This document shows positions 43,145 to 51,027 of a stretch of 53,423 bases of DNA, in pieces (the first letter of the stretch is position 1; each line of letters begins with the position of its first letter). The translations under genes were made by a program, and so were the position numbers. The notes below the pieces were generated by a model. It was not told where the DNA came from, ran no database searches, and saw nothing but the letters and a program-made list of their open reading frames with translations. This DNA is from Clostridia bacterium (GTDB lineage: Bacteria; Bacillota; Clostridia; Christensenellales; CAG-138). The stretch covers positions 1 through 53,423 of the forward strand of contig JAFRUN010000011.1 of assembly GCA_017438865.1 (NCBI GenBank), given 5' to 3'.

Positions 43145-44064
43145 GGTTCCGCTCCGCAGAGACAATCCCCGTTTTCATCAAGGACTGCGCGGCACAGCCC
43201 GACGCCGTACAGGATCACGATCCGTTTGAAAACGCCTTCCGAAAGCAGTATGCGGATCGCCGGACGCATCCGAAGCTCCGCGACGGACGCGCCGTGTGCG
43301 GTTGCAAGGACCGTGACGCCCTTTCCGCGCGAATCGAGCAGCGCCGCCGCGTCTTTTTCGTCGTTCAGTTCATCCATTGCAAGGATATCCGGCGACAGCG
43401 TGGAAACGATCCGGACCGCCGCGTCCGCCTTTGTGACGCCTGAAATGACGTCCGTCCGCATGCCGAGGTCGAATGCGACGCAGCCGGAGGCGTCGCCGGA
43501 AAGCTCAAAGCGCTCGTCCGCAACGCCGATGCGGGATGCGCGCACGCCGTACAGCCCGTCGGAATTGATGCGGATCAGATCCCTGAGCATCGTCGTTTTG
43601 CCGCATCCCGGCGGAGAAACAAGCAGGGAGGAAAGGAAGCGCCCGTCCTCTGTGAGATACTTTAGCAGCGGCTTTGCGCAGTCTCTGACCTCGCGCACGA
43701 TGCGGATGCAGACGCCGGAAACCGCCGAAAAGCCGAGCACGTTTCCCTCCGTGCGGACCATTCTGCCGGACAGACCGACACGGCAGCCGCCGACCGTAAT
43801 AAAGCCGTCCCTCCGCTCGTTCTCCCACGCATATGCGGAAAACTCCGTGAGCCGCGCGGTCAGCGAGCGAAGCTCCTCCGCCGTGATCATCGGCGCCCCG
43901 TTGTTGCCGAATACGATCCGGTCGGAACCGTCGAACACAAGCTCCAGCGGTTTGTCGCGCCTGAGACGGATCTCCAGCAGCGGCGCCTCGTCGTCCAGGC
44001 GTTCCAATACCTCCGCAACGTTTTTCGGCAGCAGCGGCGTCCATTGTTTTTTCCAGTGTTCCAT
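43141..44064 (-). CDS. spoIIIAA: Stage III sporulation protein AA (ATPase)
   Basis: A 307-residue ATPase related to secretion ATPases. The Walker A is VSPPGCGKTTMLRDLIR (about 146-162), SPDILAMDELNDEKD is Walker B, and VLATAHGASVAELRMRP follows, the usual SpoIIIAA pattern. It energises or regulates the AA-AH channel that keeps the forespore active. The ATG at 44064 has GGGAGGGA upstream; the longer frame crosses a terminator. First gene of the operon, behind a sigma-E-like promoter. Confidence 0.96.
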   Translation of the reverse strand: MEHWKKQWTPLLPKNVAEVLERLDDEAPLLEIRLRRDKPLELVFDGSDRIVFGNNGAPMITAEELRSLTARLTEFSAYAWENERRDGFITVGGCRVGLSGRMVRTEGNVLGFSAVSGVCIRIVREVRDCAKPLLKYLTEDGRFLSSLLVSPPGCGKTTMLRDLIRINSDGLYGVRASRIGVADERFELSGDASGCVAFDLGMRTDVISGVTKADAAVRIVSTLSPDILAMDELNDEKDAAALLDSRGKGVTVLATAHGASVAELRMRPAIRILLSEGVFKRIVILYGVGLCRAVLDENGDCLCGAEP

Positions 44065-44084
44065 GCTCGTCCCTCCCGGTTTCA

Positions 44085-44113
44085 TCTCTATGCATGGAAT
44101 CACGCGGATATGA
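44085..44113 (-). promoter_or_regulatory. Sigma-E-like promoter of the spoIIIA operon
   Basis: On the minus strand TCATATC (44107-44113), 14 bp, CATAGAGA (44085-44092). This resembles the Bacillus sigma-E pattern (ATA-containing -35, 13-15 bp, CATACA-T -10) at the place where the mother-cell promoter of spoIIIA is expected. Confidence 0.6.
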
Positions 44114-44115
44114 AA

Positions 44116-44146
44116 ACGCCGTCCGGCGAGTTCCGTCGAACGGCGT
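44116..44146 (-). terminator. Terminator after the U32 gene
   Basis: ACGCCGT and ACGGCGT form a 7-bp stem with a GC-rich 17-nt loop that can pair further; TTTTC follows. It lies between the U32 gene stop and the sigma-E-like promoter. Confidence 0.6.
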
Positions 44147-44159
44147 AATGAATTCGGTT

Positions 44160-46205
44160 TTACAACAGCTTCCGGAACGCAAGTCCCGTGGTATGCGGCG
44201 TCTGCGGGGGATCGTGCGCGATCGCGGCGCGGATCAGCGAAGCCGCCTCCTTCTGCGTCTCGGTCGTAAGGTAGACCGCATAAAAGTCCAGCGGCGGAAG
44301 CGGTTTGTCGCAAAGATACAGCGGCACGCTGTTCAGCAGCGTGGAATAGCGGCGCTCGCGGCAGTACAGCGGAAAGCCCGCGCCCCTGCGGTCGGTCACG
44401 ACGGGACGTCCGTCGCAGTTCCCGCAGCCCCTGTCGGTTCGCGCGGGGCACGAGCGCAGCTGCATCAGCGGCAGCCGTCCCGCGACGATCATGCCGAGCG
44501 GAATGTCGCTTCCGAGATCACGCAGCTTCGGCACGGAAAGCTCGAACGACGCGAACAGCGCGGCGACGCCCGTTTTATGATATGCTTCGACCGCGTCGCT
44601 GTTGGTCACGTTCAGTCCGTATCCGCCGACCGGAACGAGTCCCGCTTCCCTTGCCATGCGGATCGCGCCGATGTTCTCGGCAAGCGCGTACCGAAGTCCG
44701 TTTTCTTTCAATGCACGGAGCGTTCTCGCCACGCGCGGCTCCTCGTCCGGATAAACGAGGATCGGGATCTCACCGACCGTGCGGTCCGTCATGCATTCCG
44801 GATGCGCAAGGAGCGCATCGATCGGAAGAGAAAACCATGCGATCTCCGGATCATCCGAAAACTGTTCAAACGACGCAAACCGCACGCAGAGCTTCGGTTT
44901 CGCATTTCTCGGTTCGGCGTCTGCGGAGAGATCGGGCTCGTGAACGGTCCGCTGCGGGATTGCCCCGCGCGCTTCATACAGCGCGTCCAGCGCGTTTCGC
45001 CGCAGCGCGTTCAGCGCAGATGCGGGAAGCATCAGTCCGTCGTCCAGTTCGCAGGAGACGGATTCGCAGAAGAACGGCGTCCCGCCCGTTTTCCTGAGAT
45101 TCCTCTCAACCGAAGCGGCGTTCAGCGGTATGTGCAGCGCCGTTTCGGGCACGCTGCCGGTGACGGAAACCGTATGCGTCCCGTCGGTCACCGTCAGCGA
45201 CGCAGGTCGATCCGCTTCGATTTTGACCTGCATCGAGACCGGAACGACGCTCTTCGGTCCGCGATACAGCTCCCGGATCCCCGAAAGAACCGCCTGTGAG
45301 CGCTTTGCGTCCTCCTGTGTGCGAATGCCGAACATCGTGTGATTGCGTTTGCCGGTATAGTATCCCTCCGTGAACCCGCCGCGGGAAAAGACGTCGCGCA
45401 GCATCTGCTCGGAATACGGCTCGCCGTCGCGCACGCGGCGCACCGCGTCGACCGCCGCAGCAACGTACTCCGGCGATTTCAGACGTCCCTCGATCTTCAG
45501 TGAGGAGACGCCGATCTCGCGATAGACCGGATAGTGCGCGATATGCGACATATCCTTCAGAGAAAGCGCGTATTCCGACCCGTTGCAGACAAACGGCAGA
45601 CGGCAGGGCTGCGCGCACATGCCGCGGTTTCCGCTCCGTTCCCCGAGCATGGCGGAAAGGTAGCAGATGCCGGACGCGCTCATGCAAAGCGCGCCGTGAA
45701 TAAAGCATTCCAGCTCAATGTTTGTCTGCTCGCGAATCGTGCGGATCTCGTCGATCGAAAGCTCGCGCGCAAGCACCGCGCGGGAAAAGCCGAGTTCCTC
45801 GAGCATTTTGACGCCGGACGCATTGTGCACCGCCATCTGCGTGGAACCGTGCATCTGCAGTTCGGGACAGATCTGCTGCGCAAGCCGCGCGACCGTCAGA
45901 TCCTGCACGATGATCGCGTCCGCGCCGGACGCCGCGATCTCCTTCAGCGTGTCGGCAACTTCCCTTCGCTCCTCATCCCGTACCAGCGTATTGACCGTAA
46001 CGTGCACGTCGACGCCGTGCGCATGACAGAAGCGAACCGCCTCGATCAGCCGCTCGCCGGTGAACTGCCCGGCGTTTCGGCGCGCGTTGCAGGCGCCCGC
46101 GCCGAAATAGACCGCGTCCGCCCCCGCATATACGGCGGCTTCGAGCGATCCCTCGGCGCCGACCGGCGCAAGTATTTCGGGATTGTCCGGTTTTCTTCTG
46201 CTCAT
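44160..46205 (-). CDS. U32-family peptidase / RlhA-like RNA hydroxylase
   Basis: A 681-residue protein. EILAPVGAEGSLEAAVYAGADAVYFG opens the U32 domain; ARELSIDEIRTI, ELECFIHGALCMSASGICYLSAMLGERSGNRG-type sequence and CAQPCRLPF supply the conserved cysteines. A C-terminal extension of about 300 residues has further cysteines (CPARTDRGCGNCDGR). U32 proteins of this long type include RlhA, which hydroxylates 23S rRNA with TrhP-like iron-sulfur chemistry, and protease annotations are historic. The ATG at 46205 lies only a few bases after the predicted transcription start; the GTG six bases earlier is an alternative. It stands alone between two divergent promoters and a terminator. Confidence 0.9.
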   Translation of the reverse strand: MSRRKPDNPEILAPVGAEGSLEAAVYAGADAVYFGAGACNARRNAGQFTGERLIEAVRFCHAHGVDVHVTVNTLVRDEERREVADTLKEIAASGADAIIVQDLTVARLAQQICPELQMHGSTQMAVHNASGVKMLEELGFSRAVLARELSIDEIRTIREQTNIELECFIHGALCMSASGICYLSAMLGERSGNRGMCAQPCRLPFVCNGSEYALSLKDMSHIAHYPVYREIGVSSLKIEGRLKSPEYVAAAVDAVRRVRDGEPYSEQMLRDVFSRGGFTEGYYTGKRNHTMFGIRTQEDAKRSQAVLSGIRELYRGPKSVVPVSMQVKIEADRPASLTVTDGTHTVSVTGSVPETALHIPLNAASVERNLRKTGGTPFFCESVSCELDDGLMLPASALNALRRNALDALYEARGAIPQRTVHEPDLSADAEPRNAKPKLCVRFASFEQFSDDPEIAWFSLPIDALLAHPECMTDRTVGEIPILVYPDEEPRVARTLRALKENGLRYALAENIGAIRMAREAGLVPVGGYGLNVTNSDAVEAYHKTGVAALFASFELSVPKLRDLGSDIPLGMIVAGRLPLMQLRSCPARTDRGCGNCDGRPVVTDRRGAGFPLYCRERRYSTLLNSVPLYLCDKPLPPLDFYAVYLTTETQKEAASLIRAAIAHDPPQTPHTTGLAFRKLL

Positions 46206-46213
46206 CAGCACCT

Positions 46214-46242
46214 ATTATACCGGTCGGAACGGTGTTTTGCAA
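46214..46242 (-). promoter_or_regulatory. Sigma-A promoter of the U32 gene, leaderless layout
   Basis: TTGCAA (46237-46242), 17 bp, a perfect TATAAT (46214-46219). Transcription should start near 46206-46208 and the ATG is at 46205, so the message would have a leader of 1-3 nt or none. Confidence 0.75.
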
Positions 46243-46255
46243 CCGCATTTTTCTC

Positions 46256-46284
46256 TTGCCAATCCGAAACGTTTTTGGTAAAAT
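46256..46284 (+). promoter_or_regulatory. Sigma-A promoter of the E2-like gene operon
   Basis: TTGCCA (46256-46261), 17 bp, TAAAAT (46279-46284), 28 nt before the ATG at 46313. Divergent from the U32 promoter. Confidence 0.78.
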
Positions 46285-46312
46285 ACAAAAAGGCATATTG
46301 GGGGTTTTACTT

Positions 46313-47257
46313 ATGGAAGAGAACAAAGTGCTTACGTCGGAAACGACGCCGGAAGCCGTTTCCGTTCCTGCGGGAGCGCCGAAGAGAAAACGTCGGTTCG
46401 GGGACCGTTCCGACGGATACCGTCTGCGGTCTCTGCAGCCGATGTCCAAGGTCTCGCCGTACATCATGCCCAACCGCACGGGCGCAAGCGTGTTTTTTCA
46501 CGAATCCATCGAGATCACCGAGGCGGAAAACTATATTCGCAAAAAGAGAAATCAGGGGCTCAAGAGCTTCGGCTTCATGCACCTTTTGCTTGCCGCTTAT
46601 GTTCGCGTCATTTCGCAGCGTCCGCAGGCGAACCGGTTTTTGTCCGGCCAGCGCGTCTATTCGCACGGGGACGATATCGTTGTGAATCTGACCATCAAGC
46701 GCGAGATGTCGCTCGAGGCGGAGGAGACCATCGTCAAAATGCATTTTGCGCCCACCGACACCGCCGACGACGTCTATGAGAAGATGCAGAAGCTGATCGA
46801 GGAAAACAAGGAAGTCAACCCGGACAGCAATTTCGACAATACCGCGAAGATCTTCAACTACATCCCCGGTCTCGTTCTGAAGTTCGCGATCTGGCTTCTG
46901 AAGGTGCTCGACTATTTCGGTCTGCTGCCGAAAAAGCTGATCGAGGTCAGTCCGTTCCACGGCTCGATGTTCATTACCTCGATGGGATCTTTGGGCGTTC
47001 CGCCGGTATTCCACCACCTCTACGATTTCGGCAACATTCCGGTGTTTCTTTCGTTCGGTGCAAAGTATAAGAAGACCGAGCTGAAGCCGGACGGTACGCC
47101 GACGCAGAAAAAGTACATCGATTACAACATCGTCTGTGACGAACGCATCTGCGACGGCTTTTACCTCGCCTCGTCGTTCAAGCTGTTCAAGACATATTTC
47201 CGCAACCCGCACGTCCTGGACGAAAAGCCTGAGACGGTCGCTCAAGATGTCGACTGA
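46313..47257 (+). CDS. E2-like (CAT-fold) acyltransferase homologue lacking catalytic His
   Basis: A 314-residue protein that resembles the catalytic domain of 2-oxoacid dehydrogenase E2 / chloramphenicol acetyltransferase. GFMHLLLAAYVRVISQRPQANRF and GSMFITSMGSLGVPPVFHHLYDFGNIPVFLSFG-type sequence fit that fold. There is no lipoyl or subunit-binding domain; the first 45 residues are basic and look unstructured. The usual DHRxxDG motif reads CDERICDG, so the catalytic histidine position is Glu277, while Asp281-Gly282 is kept. A hydrophobic, amphipathic stretch is at about 185-206. Standard acyl transfer is therefore doubtful. It has its own promoter and overlaps the next gene by 11 nt. Confidence 0.8.
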   Translation: MEENKVLTSETTPEAVSVPAGAPKRKRRFGDRSDGYRLRSLQPMSKVSPYIMPNRTGASVFFHESIEITEAENYIRKKRNQGLKSFGFMHLLLAAYVRVISQRPQANRFLSGQRVYSHGDDIVVNLTIKREMSLEAEETIVKMHFAPTDTADDVYEKMQKLIEENKEVNPDSNFDNTAKIFNYIPGLVLKFAIWLLKVLDYFGLLPKKLIEVSPFHGSMFITSMGSLGVPPVFHHLYDFGNIPVFLSFGAKYKKTELKPDGTPTQKKYIDYNIVCDERICDGFYLASSFKLFKTYFRNPHVLDEKPETVAQDVD

Positions 47258-47876
47258 CCGGAAGAAAAAGAAGCGCGGATTCCCCCGCGTCGAACGTGTC
47301 AAAATCATCGAGTACGTCTGTATCGGACTCGTGATTTTGCTGTTTTTGGGGCTGGCGGTCTTCTACGGCGGTAGAAGGGTGAACCCCTCCGCCGCCGATG
47401 CGGAGACATCTCCTTCGCCCGCGCCGACCGACGATCTTTCGATCCGCGGCATGAACCTTCTGAACGCGCTGGACCGCGCAGGATTCGACGTTGCATATCA
47501 GACGGATCGTTACGACGTGAAAACATCCGACGACGTCGCGTTCGACATGCGCATGGAATCGGACGACAAGGGAATCGTCCGGCTGTCGTTTGAAACGCTT
47601 TTGTGCGCCGATCCGGACGACGGGACGGAAACCGCAAACGTGATCAGGGCGGAAAACAAACAGACGGTCGCGGCGCTCCGGGAGCTGTTTGACTGCGTCA
47701 TGCCCGTGTTCCGCCGCACCATCGCGGACAGCGATACGATCGTGAAGCAATGTCAGAAGGTCGCGGAGACCGGCGAACCGTATTCGAAACATTTCGGCAA
47801 ATACTCCGTGCGCATCAGCTCCGATCCCTCGTCCGTTCCGCAGACCGTCGTGATCCTCTTTGTGCGGGATCCGTGA
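47247..47876 (+). CDS. Unknown single-pass membrane protein
   Basis: A 209-residue protein I do not recognise. A basic N-terminus (KKKKRGFPRVERVK) precedes one membrane helix at about 21-44 (IIEYVCIGLVILLFLGLAVFY), a short Ser/Pro-rich spacer (ETSPSPAPTDD) and a folded-looking domain of about 145 residues with two cysteines. By charge, the domain should be outside. It overlaps the E2-like gene by 11 nt (ATG at 47247) and is 11 nt from the NTPase gene, so the three form one transcript. The ribosome site is weak. Confidence 0.75.
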   Translation: MSTDRKKKKRGFPRVERVKIIEYVCIGLVILLFLGLAVFYGGRRVNPSAADAETSPSPAPTDDLSIRGMNLLNALDRAGFDVAYQTDRYDVKTSDDVAFDMRMESDDKGIVRLSFETLLCADPDDGTETANVIRAENKQTVAALRELFDCVMPVFRRTIADSDTIVKQCQKVAETGEPYSKHFGKYSVRISSDPSSVPQTVVILFVRDP

Positions 47877-47887
47877 CGGAGGCGTTT

Positions 47888-48412
47888 ATGCGGCACATTC
47901 TGATCACCGGACGCTGCGGCGTCGGCAAGTCCACCCTGATCCGCGCATTGATCCGCGCGATCCCCGCGCCGGTCTGCGGAATGATCACAAAAAAAGAAGC
48001 CGCCGGACCGGACGGCTTCTGTCCTGTTTTTATTCACACCTACGGAGAGCCGAAGCGCTTTGACGACTATAACCGCGTCGGACTCTGCCGCGAAGGAAAG
48101 AGCATTGCGTTTCCCGAGGCGTTCGACCGATTCGCCGAAACAATGCGCTATCCGCGTGAATGCGTGATCGTGCTTGACGAACTCGGTTTTATGGAAAGCG
48201 AAGCGCATACGTTTACCGAAACGGTGATGCATACGCTGGATGAAGCGCCTCTCGTCATTGCCGCCGTGCGCGACAAAGATACGCCGTTTCTGGACGCGGT
48301 CCGCGCGCACCTGCGCGCAGACGTTTACCGGATCGACGAGCAAAACCGCGGTGAAGTGCGCGAAACGCTTCTGAACGATCTTCCCCTGCTTCTTCCGGAC
48401 CTGTTCCGCTGA
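47888..48412 (+). CDS. THEP1-like nucleoside-triphosphatase
   Basis: A 174-residue P-loop NTPase. GRCGVGKSTLIRALI at 8-22 is Walker A; CGMITKKE resembles the family GF-T-E segment; VIVLDELGFME is Walker B with the following Glu; YRIDEQNR ends in the conserved Asn-Arg of THEP1 (NTPase_1). Such enzymes hydrolyse NTPs with broad specificity and unclear role. GGAGG precedes the ATG. Third gene of the E2-like operon; it ends 3 nt from the convergent ttcA stop with no terminator between. Confidence 0.85.
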   Translation: MRHILITGRCGVGKSTLIRALIRAIPAPVCGMITKKEAAGPDGFCPVFIHTYGEPKRFDDYNRVGLCREGKSIAFPEAFDRFAETMRYPRECVIVLDELGFMESEAHTFTETVMHTLDEAPLVIAAVRDKDTPFLDAVRAHLRADVYRIDEQNRGEVRETLLNDLPLLLPDLFR

Positions 48413-48415
48413 TTT

Positions 48416-49171
48416 CTATTCTTCGTCGGGAGCTTCCCCCATTGACTGCTTCAGCCGCATGCGGTCCCACAGACCGTATTTTTCGGTGTTGGTGATGGCG
48501 TGCATCATTTTGACGTCGGCATCCGGCACGATCGTGCAAAGGTATTTGATGAGCTCCTTCGCCTCTTCCCGCTTCGTTTTTCCCGCGATCTCGCAGTTCG
48601 GCGGAAGCACCGGCAGATCCAGCTGCTTCGCTACGGAAAGACAGTATTTTTCGGGCACATAGATCATCGGCCGTATGACCGTGATGTCCTTTCTGGACAG
48701 ATATGTGATCGGCGCGAAGGTGTTCATTCGCCCTTCATAGAGCATCGACATCAGAAACGTTTCCAGCACGTCCTCGCGGTTGTGCCCGAGCGCGACCTTG
48801 TTGCAGCCGCGCTGTTTCGCCGCGGTGTTCAACGCGCCGCGCCGGAGCTTTGCGCAGAGCGCGCAGGGCGAGCGTTCCGCGCGGTATTCGAACACGACCT
48901 TGCCGATCTCGGTCGGGATCACTTCAAACGGAATGCCGATGCGCTCCGCGTATTCCTTGATCGGCGCCGTGTTCTGGTACTTCAGTCCGAGGTCCAGCAT
49001 GACCGCGATCACGTCGAACTTCGTATAGGAGAAACGCTGATACAGCTTCATCGCCTGCATCAGAAGCAGGGAATCCTTCCCGCCGGATACGCCGACGCAG
49101 ATTTTGTCCCCGTCCCCGATCATCTTGTATTTTTCGTCCGCTCTGCGAATGCTGCCCAAAATCCGTTTCAT
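48416..49171 (-). CDS. ttcA: TtcA-like tRNA thiolation protein (PP-loop ATPase)
   Basis: A 251-residue N-type ATP pyrophosphatase. SGGKDS at 29-34 is the PP-loop; CALCAKLRRGALN and GHNREDVLETFLMSM are typical of the TtcA/TuT branch, whose CxxC and a third Cys (PPNCEIAGKTKREEAK) bind an iron-sulfur cluster. TtcA makes 2-thiocytidine-32 in tRNA; TtuA-like members thiolate other positions, so the exact product is not certain. GAGGAG lies upstream of the ATG and a clear promoter at 49193-49221. Confidence 0.9.
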   Translation of the reverse strand: MKRILGSIRRADEKYKMIGDGDKICVGVSGGKDSLLLMQAMKLYQRFSYTKFDVIAVMLDLGLKYQNTAPIKEYAERIGIPFEVIPTEIGKVVFEYRAERSPCALCAKLRRGALNTAAKQRGCNKVALGHNREDVLETFLMSMLYEGRMNTFAPITYLSRKDITVIRPMIYVPEKYCLSVAKQLDLPVLPPNCEIAGKTKREEAKELIKYLCTIVPDADVKMMHAITNTEKYGLWDRMRLKQSMGEAPDEE

Positions 49172-49192
49172 ATTTGTCTCCTCTTCGGGTTA

Positions 49193-49221
49193 AGTATAAC
49201 GCAGGACGCGTGCGGTGTAAA
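49193..49221 (-). promoter_or_regulatory. Sigma-A promoter of ttcA
   Basis: TTTACA (49216-49221), 17 bp, TATACT (49193-49198) on the minus strand, about 22 nt before the start. Confidence 0.8.
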
Positions 49222-49270
49222 GGATGATGCGTTATAAATGTAAAGTTAGAATGAAATTCCTGCGGAAAGA

Positions 49271-49299
49271 TTGCGAATGCTTTTTTTCTTTGTTATACT
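49271..49299 (+). promoter_or_regulatory. Sigma-A promoter of mntP operon
   Basis: TTGCGA (49271-49276), 17 bp, TATACT (49294-49299) with an extended -10 TG (TGTTATACT). The leader is only about 20 nt, so the manganese riboswitch (yybP-ykoY) that often precedes mntP is not present. Confidence 0.8.
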
Positions 49300-49324
49300 G
49301 TAGCCGGTTATTTGGGAGGCGTGT

Positions 49325-49966
49325 ATGAACTTTTCGGATATTCTGATGATCGGCGTCGGTCTGTCCATGGATGCGTTTGCGGTATCCATGTGCCAAGGTG
49401 TATCCATGCAAAAGCTCGACCTGCGCCGCGCGGCGCTGATCGCGCTGTTTTTCGGCGGGTTTCAGGCGCTGATGCCGCTGATCGGCTTCGCGCTCGGTTC
49501 GACCTTCGCCTCCGCCGTTACGATCGGTCCGTGGATCGCATGTGCGCTGCTTCTGATCATCGGCGGCAAGATGCTGATCGACGGTATCCGCGACAAGGAC
49601 GACAAGCCCTCGGATGTCGGCACGATCGGGCGGCTGTTCGTACTTGCGATCGCAACGAGCGTCGACGCATTCGCCGTCGGCGTTTCGTTTTCGATGCAGG
49701 AAGGCATCGTTTGGTTCGGACAGGGAACCAGTATCTTCCTTGCCGTCTCCGCGATCGGTCTGACGACGTTCGTGCTTTCGCTGATCGGCGTCTGGATCGG
49801 CAATCGCTTCGGTCTGAAGTATCACCGCGCCGCCACGATTTTCGGCGGCTGTGTTCTGATTGCGATCGGCGTCAAGATCCTTCTGGAAGCACTTGGAATT
49901 CTTCCTGATTTTTTGCGCTGCGACGCAGTATCTGCGGCGATCGTTCTGCATATTCTTAACGTATGA
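49325..49966 (+). CDS. mntP: Manganese efflux pump MntP
   Basis: A 213-residue membrane protein of the MntP/YebN family with six hydrophobic segments arranged as two repeats. GLSMDAFAVSMCQG (about 12-25) and the second SVDAFAVGVSFSM carry the conserved metal-binding aspartates. It exports Mn2+ and perhaps other divalent ions. GGGAGG precedes the ATG. The stop overlaps the next gene by ATGA, which couples it to two phosphodiester-glycosidase-family genes. Confidence 0.93.
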   Translation: MNFSDILMIGVGLSMDAFAVSMCQGVSMQKLDLRRAALIALFFGGFQALMPLIGFALGSTFASAVTIGPWIACALLLIIGGKMLIDGIRDKDDKPSDVGTIGRLFVLAIATSVDAFAVGVSFSMQEGIVWFGQGTSIFLAVSAIGLTTFVLSLIGVWIGNRFGLKYHRAATIFGGCVLIAIGVKILLEALGILPDFLRCDAVSAAIVLHILNV

Positions 49967-51027
49967 AAAAAGCATCCGCAAAAACAATCGTACCGGCCGT
50001 GCTTCTGATTGTCGTGACCGCCGCATTCGCGGTCGTAACGGCATACGCGCTGTCGTTAAAGAACCGGAACGAAGTCGTGATCGCCGCCGCAGCGCCGCAG
50101 TCCCCTTCGCCGGAGATTGCGCATCCGCTTCGCACCGCCGTGCCGGAAACGCCTTCCCCCGCGCCTACGCTTGCGCCGATCCCCGCCGATCCGGCGGACG
50201 ATCCGGTTGCGGCACGGCTGCTTTCGGCGCCGTTCTGGTCGGAGGGCGGCATTTCCTTTGAAAACGGATACAAAAGCCCGACGCTTTCGGTCACCGTTAC
50301 AACGTATGTCGATTCCAAGACGTTCTCGAAAGCGCTCGTATATTATGTTGCGGACATTTATGTGTCCGATGTGACGCAGATCCGCACCGCTGCCGCAAAC
50401 GGAACCTTCTCGAAGGGCGGGAGCGGCAAAATGCAGGCAGTTTCGAAGAGAGAAAACGCCCTTGTTGCAATCTCCGGAGACTATTACAGCGTACAGAAAA
50501 AATCGATCGTCATCCGAAACGGCGAGGTTTACCGAAAATCGATCGGCTCCGCCGATATATGCCTTCTTCTGCGGACCGGCGAGATGGAGACCATCCGCGG
50601 TTCCGAAACCACGCTGAACGCCGTTCTGGAGCGCGATCCCTGGCAGGCATGGCAATTCGGTCCTTCCCTGCTTACGGAAGGCGGAAGGGCGCGGACGTCC
50701 TTCCCGAAAACGTCGATCGCGCCCGGAAATCCGCGAAGCTGTATCGGGTACTATGAACCCGGTCATTACTGTTTTGTTCTCGTAGACGGACGGCAAAAGG
50801 CGTCCCGCGGACTTACGCTCAAGGAACTCGCCGTTCTGATGGAATCGCTGGGATGCAAAAAAGCATATAACCTTGACGGAGGCGCGTCCGCGCATATGTA
50901 CTGGCAAAACCGCATTCTCAACCATCCGAGCGGCGGCGGACGCAAAATATCCGACATCATCTATGTGGCAAAGGAGGATTATCCCTCCGCCCGATTCTAT
51001 TACGGAAAGGCAGGTTCTGCCGAATGA
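49963..51027 (+). CDS. Phosphodiester glycosidase family protein (NAGPA/DUF2233-like), copy 1
   Basis: A 354-residue exported protein. One N-terminal membrane segment (about 9-31) is followed by a Pro/Ala/Ser-rich spacer (about 43-80) and a NAGPA-like domain. Landmarks are VVAISGDYYS-type ALVAISGDYYS, GYYEPGHYCFVLVDGRQ and LMESLGCKKAYNLDGGASAHMYW; the last holds the catalytic Asp/Gly cluster of the family, which removes phosphodiester-linked sugars. In Gram-positives related proteins act on wall polymers. Start overlaps mntP (ATGA) and the stop overlaps copy 2 (ATGA). Confidence 0.9.
   Translation: MKKASAKTIVPAVLLIVVTAAFAVVTAYALSLKNRNEVVIAAAAPQSPSPEIAHPLRTAVPETPSPAPTLAPIPADPADDPVAARLLSAPFWSEGGISFENGYKSPTLSVTVTTYVDSKTFSKALVYYVADIYVSDVTQIRTAAANGTFSKGGSGKMQAVSKRENALVAISGDYYSVQKKSIVIRNGEVYRKSIGSADICLLLRTGEMETIRGSETTLNAVLERDPWQAWQFGPSLLTEGGRARTSFPKTSIAPGNPRSCIGYYEPGHYCFVLVDGRQKASRGLTLKELAVLMESLGCKKAYNLDGGASAHMYWQNRILNHPSGGGRKISDIIYVAKEDYPSARFYYGKAGSAE

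Noticed and set aside
49300-49324. Manganese riboswitch (yybP-ykoY) before mntP
   Set aside because: Only about 20 nt separate the mapped promoter from the start codon.
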